Assembly: GCA_028282295.1 (NCBI GenBank)
Contig: JANQIE010000293.1
Coordinates: 1 to 42,964, forward strand
DNA length: 42,964 nucleotides
DNA from: Desulfobacterales bacterium
GTDB lineage: Bacteria > Desulfobacterota > Desulfobacteria > Desulfobacterales > JANQIE01
Direction of reading: 5' to 3'
Shown here: positions 1 to 8,704 of the stretch, in pieces
How positions within the stretch are numbered: position 1 is the first letter of the stretch
How the letters are laid out: each line of letters begins with the position of its first letter
Notes under the pieces: generated by a model
Database searches by the model: none
What the model was told of the DNA's origin: nothing
Seen by the model: the letters and a program-made list of their open reading frames with translations, nothing else
Position numbers and translations under genes: made by a program

Positions 1-142
1 CCATCCGGAAATAGCATCTTTTGGTCCCTGGCGGCGTTCTCACATTTTTAAAATCCTCGGCAGTAGCGCGCTATGCCTGCGGTTTTAAAAATGTTCGGGC
101 CTTGCCAGGAACCAAAATCTACTATTTCCAGATGGACACTAA
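1..142. repeat. Hairpin repeat, near-complete copy (family R1), left tip cut by window edge
   Basis: The ends are inverted copies: CCATCCGGAAATAG at 1-14 pairs with CTATTTCCAGATGG at 122-135, with one mismatch. The pairing continues inward (CTTTTGGTCCCTGGC with GCCAGGAACCAAAA, then ACATTTTTAAAA with TTTTAAAAATGT), so the whole stretch can fold into one long hairpin. The right end runs on into GGACACTAA, as in the complete copy at 37108-37279, which lies in the opposite orientation. No coding sequence is seen. It resembles a MITE- or REP-like element; what mobilises it is unknown. Confidence 0.8.
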
Positions 143-199
143 TTAATTCAGGGCGCCTAAAATGTGAAATTATTTTTGCATGAGCCCCAAGGAGAAATC

Positions 200-1414
200 A
201 TGTCAACGGTTTATATCGCCCGGCAGCCTATCTTCAACAGCCACAAGAAAATTTTTGGGTATGAATTACTGTTCAGGGACGAACCGGTCAATTTTGTTAA
301 AACCATTGACGGCGACATGGCCACTTCGGAATTGATCAGCAACACGCTGCTGATCGATGATATCGCCAACTACACCGGCGGCAAAATGGCCTTTATCAAT
401 TTTGCCAAAAGTCCCCTGGTCAACTTGATACCGCTGATGTTTCATCCGTCGCAGATCACGGTGGAAGTACTTGAAGACATCAAGCCGGACCAACAGGTCG
501 TCGACGCCTGCCGTAAAATCGTCAGCAAAGGATTTACGCTGGCCCTGGATGACTACAGTTTCGAACCGCACAGCGATCCGCTGGTGCCGATTGCCGATAT
601 GATCAAGGTCGATTTAAGCCTGATCGATATCGGCAAGGAACAAGGGCGCATCTCGCGTTTGATCAAGCAGGGCAAGGTGTTGCTGGCTGAAAAAGTGGAG
701 AGTTATTCCGAATACGAAAGCGCCCTTGCCGCCGGTTTCGAGTTTTTCCAAGGGCATTTTTTTGCCACCCCGGAGATGATTGAAACCAAACCGTTGCCGA
801 CGTCGCGGGTCAACCTGCTGAACCTGATGACCGTCATCGCCCGCCAGGAGCTGGACTACGATGAACTGGATCAGTTTATTTCCCGCGATGTCACCATCTC
901 ATATAAACTGCTGCGTTACATCAACTCGGCCTTCTACAAAACCATTCATGAAATCGAATCGATCCGGCAGGCGATCGTCTTTTTGGGTGAAAACGAAATT
1001 CGCCGCTTTATTGCCCTGATCGCCATGGCCAAACTGGCCGACGACAAACCGGACGAGTTGATTCGGGTGTCGGCGGTCAGGGCCCGCTTTTGCGAGCTGA
1101 TCGCCAACCAGTTTAATTTCAGTGCCGGTGCGCAGGAGTTTTTTACCGTCGGCCTGTTTTCGCTCATCGACGCCATCATGGACAACACCATGGAGCAGAT
1201 TCTGAAAAACCTGCCGCTGGGCACGCCCATCAAGGAAGCCTTGCTTCAAACCGACGGCGAACTGACCGACTGCCTGCAACTGGCCATGGCCTACGAAAAA
1301 GGCAACTGGAACGACGCCGGGGCACTGGCGCGTAAACTGGACATCGACGAAGGCGTCCTGCCACGTTACTACCTGGAAGCCTTGACCTGGGAGTTGAATT
1401 TTTCCCGGTTGTAA
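200..1414 (+). CDS. EAL-HDOD signal transduction protein (YuxH-like)
   Basis: This 404-residue protein has an N-terminal EAL-type domain (about 1-200) and a C-terminal HDOD domain (about 205-400). The opening, with IARQPIF and GYELLFRD, is typical of the YuxH family. Many positions used by active EAL phosphodiesterases seem retained: E22, N67, D117-D118 (LDDYS), K136 (IKVDLS), E164 and Q184. Cyclic-di-GMP hydrolysis or binding therefore cannot be excluded, although many family members are degenerate. The HDOD part is recognisable from SYKLLRYINSAF and the following SIRQAIVFLG. I start at the ATG at 200 because GGAG lies 6 bases upstream; an in-frame ATG at 164 lacks such a site. It reads in the same direction as the kinase operon that starts 150 bases later and may be functionally linked, but the gap allows a separate promoter. 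Confidence 0.9.
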   Translation: MSTVYIARQPIFNSHKKIFGYELLFRDEPVNFVKTIDGDMATSELISNTLLIDDIANYTGGKMAFINFAKSPLVNLIPLMFHPSQITVEVLEDIKPDQQVVDACRKIVSKGFTLALDDYSFEPHSDPLVPIADMIKVDLSLIDIGKEQGRISRLIKQGKVLLAEKVESYSEYESALAAGFEFFQGHFFATPEMIETKPLPTSRVNLLNLMTVIARQELDYDELDQFISRDVTISYKLLRYINSAFYKTIHEIESIRQAIVFLGENEIRRFIALIAMAKLADDKPDELIRVSAVRARFCELIANQFNFSAGAQEFFTVGLFSLIDAIMDNTMEQILKNLPLGTPIKEALLQTDGELTDCLQLAMAYEKGNWNDAGALARKLDIDEGVLPRYYLEALTWELNFSRL

Positions 1415-1467
1415 GGGCGCGCGCAAAAAAATACCCCCTTTCCGGATGAGCATGATTTATTGAAATA

Positions 1468-1473
1468 TTGACA
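1468..1473 (+). promoter_or_regulatory. Candidate -35 element upstream of the PocR kinase operon
   Basis: TTGACA is followed 14-17 bases later by an AT-only stretch (TTTTTTAAAAAAA) that could serve as the -10 region. The AT stretch is also the centre of a short perfect palindrome, TTGCTTTTTTAAAAAAAGCAA-like, at about 1482-1502. A promoter here would read into the gene at 1565. The -10 is poorly defined, so confidence is low. Confidence 0.3.
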
Positions 1474-1564
1474 AATCGGCATTGCTTTTTTAAAAAAAGC
1501 AAATATCCGTCGTCCCATAATTGGATCCTGCTGTCGACTTCTGAATAAATGCAAGGGGGGAATT

Positions 1565-3526
1565 ATGCCGAAGACCGGAACATCGCTGACGCCGTGGCCT
1601 TGTCATCCCAACAATCTTACCGAGCGCATTTCCAAAGACCTGGTGACCCTGGTGATCGCCGGCATGTGCGAAAGGCTGAACCGGCCGGTCGCAATTATGG
1701 AACCCTGCGGACCCGGCGACCGTGATACCGGCGCCTCGGCCTGTTGTGATTTCTCCCCTTTGTATCCCGCCCCGCGACCCTCCACCCGCTATTCCGATTT
1801 TTGTTTGCTGCTCAATAAGATTCCCCAGGCCGAAAAAGAATGACTGGACGACAGCTTCAGGCGCGCCCGGGATATGGCAGCCAAGGAAACGGATCATAAA
1901 AAACCGCAAAAAAAACGCTGTCATTTGGGGCTGATCAACTATAGCTGCAAACTGCAGATAGAAAAGCAGACGCTGGGTGTATGCTCGGCGGGTAAATTCA
2001 TCGAAGACGGCGACGAGGCGCTGGTGCAGGAGCGGGTTGCCAGGATCTGCCGCGACAAACTCCAGTTGCCGGAGAAAAAAATAAAGCAACTGCGGGCAAA
2101 AATTCCAATGATCCCGAAGCGGGACGGCAAACGGTTTGCCGCCCGGTTTGACAAAGAAATAGTGAACCTGCAGAAAATGATCCGCTACTACCTGGCCCAA
2201 TATCGCCGCAAGCAGGAATGGGCCTGCCAGGAATCGGTTCTGGAATTTATCGATCTGGCGCTTGATAACCCGGCCGGTTTTCGGACCGGATTGCAAGAGG
2301 CGCTGGCGGCTTTACGCCGGTTCTTCATGGTGGAGCATTTATCCCTTTTTCTCTCCTCCCGGCCGGGTGAACGCAACTTGCCGCTGTTTGCCCAATCCGG
2401 ACTGAAACGTGAAGAATCCGAGGCGGTCTATTTTGATTGGCGCAAAGCCGGCTTGCCCGACGTGCCCGACGCCCAGGGCGGCGGTTTGCTGAATTGGCAT
2501 CGCCGGGCCCGCTCTAAGAGCGACTTTCCGGAAAGATATCTGCGACGCGGTGTCAAAGGCACCGGACGGCGTTTTTTCCGCAATGCCGCCTATTTCGTAC
2601 CGGTCCGGGCACAGCATCTGGGGGTGTTGATAATCGGCCCCTGGACCAGCAGCGCTATGCGAACCTCCAATACATCCTGGCAGGATCTGGGCGGCCGCAA
2701 ATTTCTGGACAGTATCGGCAACCTGCTGGTCATCCGGGCCATCTCCCAACAAGCACTTTTTGCTTCCAAGGAGACGGAGGAACGCCTGCGTTTGATCGTT
2801 TCCCTGGCGGCCCATTCGATTCGCACCTCTTTGCAACATCTGCTCAATTCCTGTGCGGTCATTGCCCATAACTGGCGAAAACCGGAATGCAACAACGCGG
2901 TGAGCCGGTCCTTGGGCCATCTACGCAATACCATCCAACAGACGACGAGAAACGTGGAGATTACGCTGGCGGCACCGGAAACAGCCGTGACACCGGCTAT
3001 CCATGCCAGCGAGCTGACGATCGTGGAAGTCAATCTGGCGACCTTGTTGTCCAACTGTGCGGACCGGTTTGAATCCCACGCTACCGACAAGCAGATCGAA
3101 CTGGTGCTGTTTGACGAGATCGAGAACATGCCGGTGATTTACGGCGATTACTACATGCTGGATCTGCTGTTCGCCAACATTATCGATAATGCCATTAAAT
3201 ACTCCCAGGCTGATAGCCAAGTCAGGATCCAGGCCGGCAAGATTACACCGCAGGAAGTGGAGATCATTGTCAATGATCTGGGTTGGGGGATTCCCGAAGA
3301 CGAGTTGCAACTGGTCTTCGAGCAGCAATACCAGTCGCCGCGCATCAAGAAGAAAGACCGCAAGGGGGTCGGCCTCGGGCTGCATCAGTCGCGTAAATTT
3401 GCACGCCTGCATGGCGGCGATATCACCTGCACCAGTCGCCCCTACCATACCGGTGCAAATCTGCAGAATCACGTGGTTCGTTTTTTTGTGCGGTTGTCCC
3501 GCGACCTTGAAATAAACAATCAATAG
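1565..3526 (+). CDS. PocR-GAF sensor histidine kinase with in-frame TGA, candidate selenoprotein
   Basis: One reading frame of 654 codons runs from an ATG with a strong site (AAGGGGGG, 4 bases away) to TAG at 3524-3526. It is broken only by TGA at 1841-1843 (codon 93). The N-terminus (about 15-150) is a PocR ligand-binding domain: FC at 79-80, the TGA at 93, and CHLGL starting at C119. In PocR domains a Cys normally sits 13 residues after the first one, exactly where the TGA falls. A GAF-like region (about 165-310) follows. The kinase core has H417 in AHSIRTSL, an N box (NIIDNAIKYS, about 538), DLGWGIP and GVGLGL (about 601). A stem-loop (1855-1885) follows the TGA, so selenocysteine insertion is plausible. 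Alternatives are a Cys-to-stop mutation giving a pseudogene, or re-initiation at the ATG at 1874 yielding a 550-residue protein without an intact PocR domain. First gene of a four-gene operon. Confidence 0.75.
1855..1885 (+). promoter_or_regulatory. Putative bacterial SECIS stem-loop after the in-frame TGA
   Basis: CTT 1855-1857 pairs with AAG 1883-1885, GGC 1860-1862 with GCC 1880-1882, and GCC 1865-1867 with GGC 1876-1878, separated by small internal loops. The apical loop CGGGATAT (1868-1875) begins 24 bases after the TGA and has G at its second position. Published bacterial SECIS models ask for a loop roughly 16-37 bases downstream with a G among its first two bases, so this fits. It was folded by eye only. 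Confidence 0.5.
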
Positions 3527-3534
3527 GGGGGGGT

Positions 3535-4017
3535 ATGGAACCCGTTCGTATTTTAGTTGTTGAAGATGAGCTTGAGGAGCCGCTTGAAGATAACTTCATT
3601 ATCACCTTGCTGGAGGATGAAGCGTATGACATCACAATTGCCAGGACCGGCGAAGAAGCCTATGCAAAAATGGCGGCGGGCAGATTCAGTTTGATCCTTT
3701 TGGATATGATGCTGCCGCCCTCCGAGAGCGCGAGCACCACCCGGTTCAACGGCATTAAACGGTTGGACATGGGGGTGCATCTGCTCGAACTGTTGCGCAA
3801 GGGCGAATTCGAACCCAAAGGCGCCCGCAAAGACACCCTGGTGGTCGTGGTCTCGGCCGTGCCCGGCCTGGAACGCTGGAAGAAAATAATCGGCTTGCTC
3901 GGCAATGAACAATGCCTGCTGCCCAAACCGGCCGAGCCGGAAGTTATTTTTGAGGTTGTCCAACGCACCCTGGCCGATGCCGGGCTCATTGCAATGAACC
4001 CCAACGACGAAAAGTAG
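3535..4017 (+). CDS. Response regulator receiver protein, single domain
   Basis: A 160-residue protein made of one receiver domain. The acidic pocket is VVEDE (E10, D11), the phospho-acceptor is D57 in LLDMMLPP, and the conserved lysine is K131 in LPKPAEP. Between the acceptor aspartate and the next strand there are about 20 more residues than in a typical CheY (about 61-100, including a Ser/Thr-rich piece), so helix 3 or its loop is enlarged. No output domain is present, so it probably acts through protein contacts, for instance with the GAF-like or HD protein downstream. The gene starts 8 bases after the kinase stop. A run of eight G (3526-3533) serves as ribosome-binding site. Its likely partner is the PocR kinase. 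Confidence 0.9.
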   Translation: MEPVRILVVEDELEEPLEDNFIITLLEDEAYDITIARTGEEAYAKMAAGRFSLILLDMMLPPSESASTTRFNGIKRLDMGVHLLELLRKGEFEPKGARKDTLVVVVSAVPGLERWKKIIGLLGNEQCLLPKPAEPEVIFEVVQRTLADAGLIAMNPNDEK

Positions 4018-4023
4018 GTTGTC

Positions 4024-4749
4024 ATGGCGGATAATACAATTGAATCGCACAAGGAATTGGTTGCATTTTCAAACAGACTGATCACGACCTTGGAGAAATC
4101 GGATACTATTACGTCACTGACCATTGAGAATCTCCTGGAGGCCGTATGCACCGCCCTGCAGGCGGAGTGGGCCGGTATAATCAACCCGGTCGATGAATGG
4201 AAGCCTCTGCATTGCACCCACAACTGGCCGGAGCGGTTTCCCACCAAAAAACAAATCGATTTTTTTGAATCCCATCCAATGTTGAAAAAACGTCCCTTTT
4301 CCCTGGAATCCGAAAAAGATTTGAGTAGTTTGGGGCTCAACGGCGCGCTGAACGTCGCTATCGTGCCAATTAAGTGGGCGCTGGTACCTGGTAAAAGCTG
4401 GTTTTTGATCATCGGCAACAAAACAAAAAAGCTGAATAGCGCGGACGATCTGCCCTACTACACACTTCCGTTGTTGCGAATCATTGCGTTGCTATTTACC
4501 CTTACTAGTGGTGTGGTCGTGGTGAATAGGCTTATGTATTTATCTGAAAAAAGTTGGGAACAAGCTTTGCTTAGCGGTTCGCGATCAGAGATAAAAAACC
4601 GCGCGAGGGAATTAAAATCATTTCTATCGGGAGAAGAGGAACGATTATACGATGAAGTTGAGGCCTCTTTGTTGGATGCTAGTTTGTCATTAGAAATAGC
4701 CCCGACACGCAGGATTCACGATAACAGTGAAGTTGCTAAGAGGGGGTAA
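4024..4749 (+). CDS. GAF-like domain protein of unknown function
   Basis: The 241-residue product resembles a GAF sensor domain in its first 170 residues: a helical start, ENLLEAVCTALQAEWAGII, then alternating strands ending in SWFLIIGNKT. No enzymatic motif was seen and I do not recognise a named family. The last 80 residues are charged and helical, with no membrane-anchor signal. Spacing of 6 bases to the receiver gene and 5 to the HD gene puts it firmly in the operon. The region from about 4500 to 4740 is visibly more AT-rich than the rest of the operon, which may indicate a different origin for the tail. Confidence 0.7.
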   Translation: MADNTIESHKELVAFSNRLITTLEKSDTITSLTIENLLEAVCTALQAEWAGIINPVDEWKPLHCTHNWPERFPTKKQIDFFESHPMLKKRPFSLESEKDLSSLGLNGALNVAIVPIKWALVPGKSWFLIIGNKTKKLNSADDLPYYTLPLLRIIALLFTLTSGVVVVNRLMYLSEKSWEQALLSGSRSEIKNRARELKSFLSGEEERLYDEVEASLLDASLSLEIAPTRRIHDNSEVAKRG

Positions 4750-4754
4750 AAAAT

Positions 4755-6731
4755 ATGCCGCAAAAAAAAAGAAAGGGAGGACCCTTCACCCGGCTGGCCA
4801 AATGCCGGCAGGCTGTTTGGGAGGACTACAAACGCAAACGTGTTGCGGACGAGCGGCAAAACACCGCGTTGTTGGAAACAATTGTATCCGCGTGGCAAAA
4901 AGACGGCCAACGCCGCTTCCCCCAGGGTGCCCCTGAATTCACCGGCGCCAGTATCGATCAGGAAACCATCGACCGGCTCTACACGTTCGTCAATCAGAAC
5001 GGGGGGCGTCTTGATTGCGCGCGCACCCTGTTGTTCGCCCTGCACTATCACGCCAAGGCGCAGCTTAACGGAATTGACGACAAAAAGATCGGATTTTGCG
5101 ACCGGCTGTTTAAATCGGAAGATGGTGCCATGGAAGCATTGCCGGCCCAGGTCGGCGTGCTTCTTGAAAGCTACCTGGCGACATGGGCGTCAAGGGACGA
5201 TGCCACCGAATTGATCGTCACTTCGCAATGGCTGGCCCTGTGGTTCGGTCTGCGCCTGCTGGAATCGCACAGCGTTGACGCCGGTCGCATCGCCAGATTG
5301 ACGCCCCACAACCGCGCGCGTTACTACGTCCATTTTTCAGCCTATTTTCTATACCTCATTCATATCATCCGCTGCTACGGTCAGCCCACCTACTTTCACT
5401 TTTCCGATATCACCGAGGGCTACGCCGGCTACATGGACGCGAGTCTTTTCCTGTTGGCCGACTACGCGCATCATGAAACCGGCCTTTCCGAGCAAGTCCC
5501 TTTGTACCGTGTGCTGACCGACGCCTGGGCCTCCGAGGCATTGTTGTACAGCATCCGCAAGGGTTACCGGGACCACCTGCATCATGTCTGGAACGTGTGC
5601 CTGTTGGGATTGCTTTTCTTCGAGGCCGGCATGATGCAAAAATTGGATGCGGCCTGGGAAACCTATCCCCCGGACCGGCAGAACAAGATCAAGCGCAATT
5701 GGATTCTCGCCGGGTTGCTGCATGATATCGGTTATGCCCTGGATCTGAATCGCTACCTGATCCCCAGGTTGAAACCGTTGCGTTGCTTTCAGGCGTTGCG
5801 CGATTTTTTGGACGGGTTGCACGGCGAATTCAATAAATTGGAAAAGAGCTTGTCCCGGACGTTGAAGAACTACTTCTCCTTTGCCGATGCGAACACCCGC
5901 TTGGATCACGGCGTCACCAGCGCCATGATTTTGCTGAATCTGGAGTGCGCCGACGAAACCCCGCATCAAAATGCCGGCGCCTCGCTCCAATGGATCGAAG
6001 AAATCGCCACTTGTGTCGAGGCGATCGGCGTGCACAACCTGCGACACGTTCCGGTCAACCCGGTGGCAAGCCCGCTGGCCTTTCTGCTTCTTTTGTGCGA
6101 TCACATTCAGGAATGGGATCGTCCCCGCATCGAAACCACCCAGTTGGGACGGGCGTTCAGTGGTCTGCTGGCCAATCATCAGCGCGTGTATCCCGAGTGC
6201 ACCACCGTCGTCAACCGGATGCGCACCAACCTTGTCTGGCAGGACAACGCCGCAGCCCTGCCGGATGCTGAACTGCAGATCGCGCTCGACTACAAGAGTG
6301 CCGCCAAAGAGCAATACGAACCGGCCGTGATCTGGTTTCAAAACAGTCTGGATTTTCAACGGGTTGACATGGATGCCTGGCCCGATGATTTCGAGATCGT
6401 GCTGCGTTGCGTGCACCCGCACAACGGCACGGTGCAGTCAAACGCCGATTATCTGGAGATGGATTTGTTTGAAGATTTTATCCGGGAACAAGACCGCTAT
6501 TTGAGTCTGCTCGATTGGTTGCATGCCTCGCGCAACGGCTGCAACGGGGTGCACTACGAACCCCATGGCCGGTTGTGGGACGAAGAAGCCGGCGAGTATG
6601 AGCCCTTTGAGATTTTCTCCTGGCATTTTGCCTGCGGCGGCCGGCCGTGCCGCACCAAAAGCAATGTGCCCGCCGATTTGTACGGTGATTACCTGGGCTG
6701 GAAAAAACAGCGGTTGCGTGAAGCGATGTAA
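4755..6731 (+). CDS. HD-domain protein, putative metal-dependent phosphohydrolase
   Basis: A 658-residue soluble protein with a central HD-type core: a histidine cluster DHLHHVW (about 271-276), LLHDIGY (HD about 322-323), LDHGVTSA (about 382), a histidine in AIGVHNLRH (about 426) and CDHIQEW (about 448). This order of H, HD, H and D is what metal-binding HD hydrolases use, so activity on a nucleotide or phosphoester is plausible but the substrate is unknown. The first 260 residues and the last 150 do not match anything I recognise. The ATG at 4755 follows the GAF gene by 5 bases. As the last gene of the kinase/receiver/GAF operon it may be the effector, its activity controlled by the receiver. 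Not a classical HD-GYP protein: no GYP motif is seen. Confidence 0.75.
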   Translation: MPQKKRKGGPFTRLAKCRQAVWEDYKRKRVADERQNTALLETIVSAWQKDGQRRFPQGAPEFTGASIDQETIDRLYTFVNQNGGRLDCARTLLFALHYHAKAQLNGIDDKKIGFCDRLFKSEDGAMEALPAQVGVLLESYLATWASRDDATELIVTSQWLALWFGLRLLESHSVDAGRIARLTPHNRARYYVHFSAYFLYLIHIIRCYGQPTYFHFSDITEGYAGYMDASLFLLADYAHHETGLSEQVPLYRVLTDAWASEALLYSIRKGYRDHLHHVWNVCLLGLLFFEAGMMQKLDAAWETYPPDRQNKIKRNWILAGLLHDIGYALDLNRYLIPRLKPLRCFQALRDFLDGLHGEFNKLEKSLSRTLKNYFSFADANTRLDHGVTSAMILLNLECADETPHQNAGASLQWIEEIATCVEAIGVHNLRHVPVNPVASPLAFLLLLCDHIQEWDRPRIETTQLGRAFSGLLANHQRVYPECTTVVNRMRTNLVWQDNAAALPDAELQIALDYKSAAKEQYEPAVIWFQNSLDFQRVDMDAWPDDFEIVLRCVHPHNGTVQSNADYLEMDLFEDFIREQDRYLSLLDWLHASRNGCNGVHYEPHGRLWDEEAGEYEPFEIFSWHFACGGRPCRTKSNVPADLYGDYLGWKKQRLREAM

Positions 6732-6819
6732 ATCGGATCGGCCATGCGCACCAAGTCCTTTGCTGCCGACGCTTCACCCCAACGCTGCAAAGGTCGAAGG
6801 TGCGCGTTTGAAAACCCGA

Positions 6820-8499
6820 CTACTCTTCTTCGGCGTGAAGCGGTGTTTCGCCGATCAAGCCACAGGCCAGCGTCGCTTGTTGGGGGGCGCGCAGATGCGT
6901 AATCAGTGCATGGGCCAGATTCTGTCCCACGGTGATTTCCTCATCGACCACCACCAAAGCTCCTTTTTTTTGTAAACTCTCCACAAAACGATGGTAGCGC
7001 GCCCTGGTGATGACTGCCAGGTCGGGGGATAGTAGTTTGAGTTTCGCAATGACTTCCCGGCAGGTTTTGGGATCGGGCAGAGCGATCACCGCGGCGCACA
7101 GGCGGCGTCCGCCGGCATGTTCCAAAACCGCGTCGCTGCGGGCATCACCGATATGCACCGGCAGTTTCATCCGCCGGACCTCGGCGGCGGTGCGCGGGTT
7201 GAGTTCGATCACTGTCGGACGGATGTTGTGCCGCAGCAGGGCCCGCGCCACCGCTTGACCGGCCGGACCGAAACCGATGACCAGGATACGTCCGGCCTCC
7301 GGGGTCTGGTCGTCAGAATGCGGCGGTTGTCCCGCTTTAGTCGGACGCAGACGCTGAAACACAAGCCAGGCCCAGCGCTCGGCATAGGTGATCATGTACG
7401 GGGAGATAAACATCGACAGGATCGTAACCGACACCACCAGGGCAAATTGATCCGCATCGAGCAGCCCACCATGATGCGCCGCCGCCGCAAGCACAAAGGA
7501 AAACTCCCCCACCTGGGCCAGGGTAAGACCGGTGGCCAGTGCCTGTACCGGCCCGTTTTTCAAAAAACGGGCAATGCCGTAGACAATGCCTGTTTTCAGC
7601 ACCACGACCACCACCAGCGCCGCCACCACCCAGTGCAGGTGACGGATAAACCAGGCCGGGTCCGCCAGCATGCCCACCGACGTGAAAAACAGGGTTACGA
7701 ATAGGGTCCTGATGGAGCCGATATCGGCGCGGATCTGGGTGGCAAACGGTGATTCCGCCAGCAGCATGCCGGCCAGAAACGCCCCCAGGGCCGGCGACAA
7801 ACCCAAAGCATGCGCACTCCAGATCGCGCCCAGGGCGATGATGATGGCCAGCAGGATCATCAATTCGCGATTGGCGAACATATCCTTGGTCATCAGTACC
7901 CGCGGCACCACGTGGTAAAACAGGCCGTAGTAGCTGATCACCAGACAGACCGCCCCGCCGATGATGCGACCGATATGCATCCAGATCGCGGCGCCGTCGC
8001 CTCCCTGCGTGAGCACTGTGACCAGCAACACCAGCGGCACCACGGCAATATCCTGGAGCAGTAAAATCCCCAGTGCATTGCGGCCGTACACCGAATCGAT
8101 AGTGGCCCGGTCCACCAGCACCCGCAGCACCACCGCCGTGGAACTCAGGGCCGCCATGGCCCCCAGGGCGGCGGCCGTGGCCGGCGGGGTTTGCAGCGCA
8201 AGCAAGCCGGCAAACACCGCCAGGGTGACGATTACCTGGAGACTGCCGCCTACGAGGGCCGTGGCACCCAGTTGCCGCAGGCGGGAGAAAGAAAATTCGA
8301 GACCGATTGAAAACAACAGCAGCGAAACACCCAATTCGGCGACCTGTTCGACCACGTCGGCATTAAACAGTAACGGGCCGACCAATGTTCCGGCGACCAG
8401 ATAACCGATGATGGCGCTTTGCCCCAGCCGCTGGGCCAGCGCTCCTAAAACAAACGCGGCCAACAGCAGCAAAACCAGTTCCATAAGTAGATGCCACAT
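6820..8499 (-). CDS. Kef-type cation:proton antiporter (CPA2) with RCK domain
   Basis: A 559-residue protein with about 12 hydrophobic helices over residues 1-380, then a cytoplasmic Rossmann domain beginning at about 395 (ILVIGFGPAGQAVARALL, a GxGxxG nucleotide-binding turn). The pattern LLLFSIGLEFSFSRLRQLG after helix 3 is characteristic of the CPA2 family (KefB/KefC, YbaL). It probably exchanges K+ or Na+ for H+ under control of NAD(H) or another ligand bound by the RCK domain. It ends soon after the RCK_N domain, without an obvious RCK_C module. It is convergent with the HD gene and divergent from the DMT exporter, so the 205-base gap at 8500-8704 should hold both promoters. KefB versus KefC versus YbaL cannot be separated here. 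Confidence 0.9.
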   Translation of the reverse strand: MWHLLMELVLLLLAAFVLGALAQRLGQSAIIGYLVAGTLVGPLLFNADVVEQVAELGVSLLLFSIGLEFSFSRLRQLGATALVGGSLQVIVTLAVFAGLLALQTPPATAAALGAMAALSSTAVVLRVLVDRATIDSVYGRNALGILLLQDIAVVPLVLLVTVLTQGGDGAAIWMHIGRIIGGAVCLVISYYGLFYHVVPRVLMTKDMFANRELMILLAIIIALGAIWSAHALGLSPALGAFLAGMLLAESPFATQIRADIGSIRTLFVTLFFTSVGMLADPAWFIRHLHWVVAALVVVVVLKTGIVYGIARFLKNGPVQALATGLTLAQVGEFSFVLAAAAHHGGLLDADQFALVVSVTILSMFISPYMITYAERWAWLVFQRLRPTKAGQPPHSDDQTPEAGRILVIGFGPAGQAVARALLRHNIRPTVIELNPRTAAEVRRMKLPVHIGDARSDAVLEHAGGRRLCAAVIALPDPKTCREVIAKLKLLSPDLAVITRARYHRFVESLQKKGALVVVDEEITVGQNLAHALITHLRAPQQATLACGLIGETPLHAEEE

Positions 8500-8704
8500 A
8501 TACCCCTTCCTTGCGGATTTTCATTGTTGAACCGGTTCGACCTTAGCGTAGCCGGACCGTGTCGGCAAGTCCCTTGGCGTCCATGTCGGTCCAGTTTTAT
8601 ACTTTTGCTGAATCGGATCGCAAGAATCGGATTGTATCCGTAGCCGCGCAAAGATATAGTCCTTTTCAAAAAATATCATAACCTATCTCAAAAAAAGGTT
8701 GACG

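Noticed and set aside
1460-1500. Sigma-54 promoter before the kinase operon
   Set aside because: A GG and a GC are present (1478, 1484) but are 4 bases apart; the required spacing is 10.
1874-3526. Separate 550-residue kinase gene starting at the ATG at 1874
   Set aside because: It would begin inside the PocR domain with no ribosome-binding site. The upstream piece lies in the same frame, so one gene with an in-frame TGA explains both better, although re-initiation cannot be excluded.
5349-6422. 357-codon minus-strand frame opposite the HD-domain gene
   Set aside because: No ribosome-binding site, no domain, and fully covered by the HD gene with clear metal-ligand motifs.
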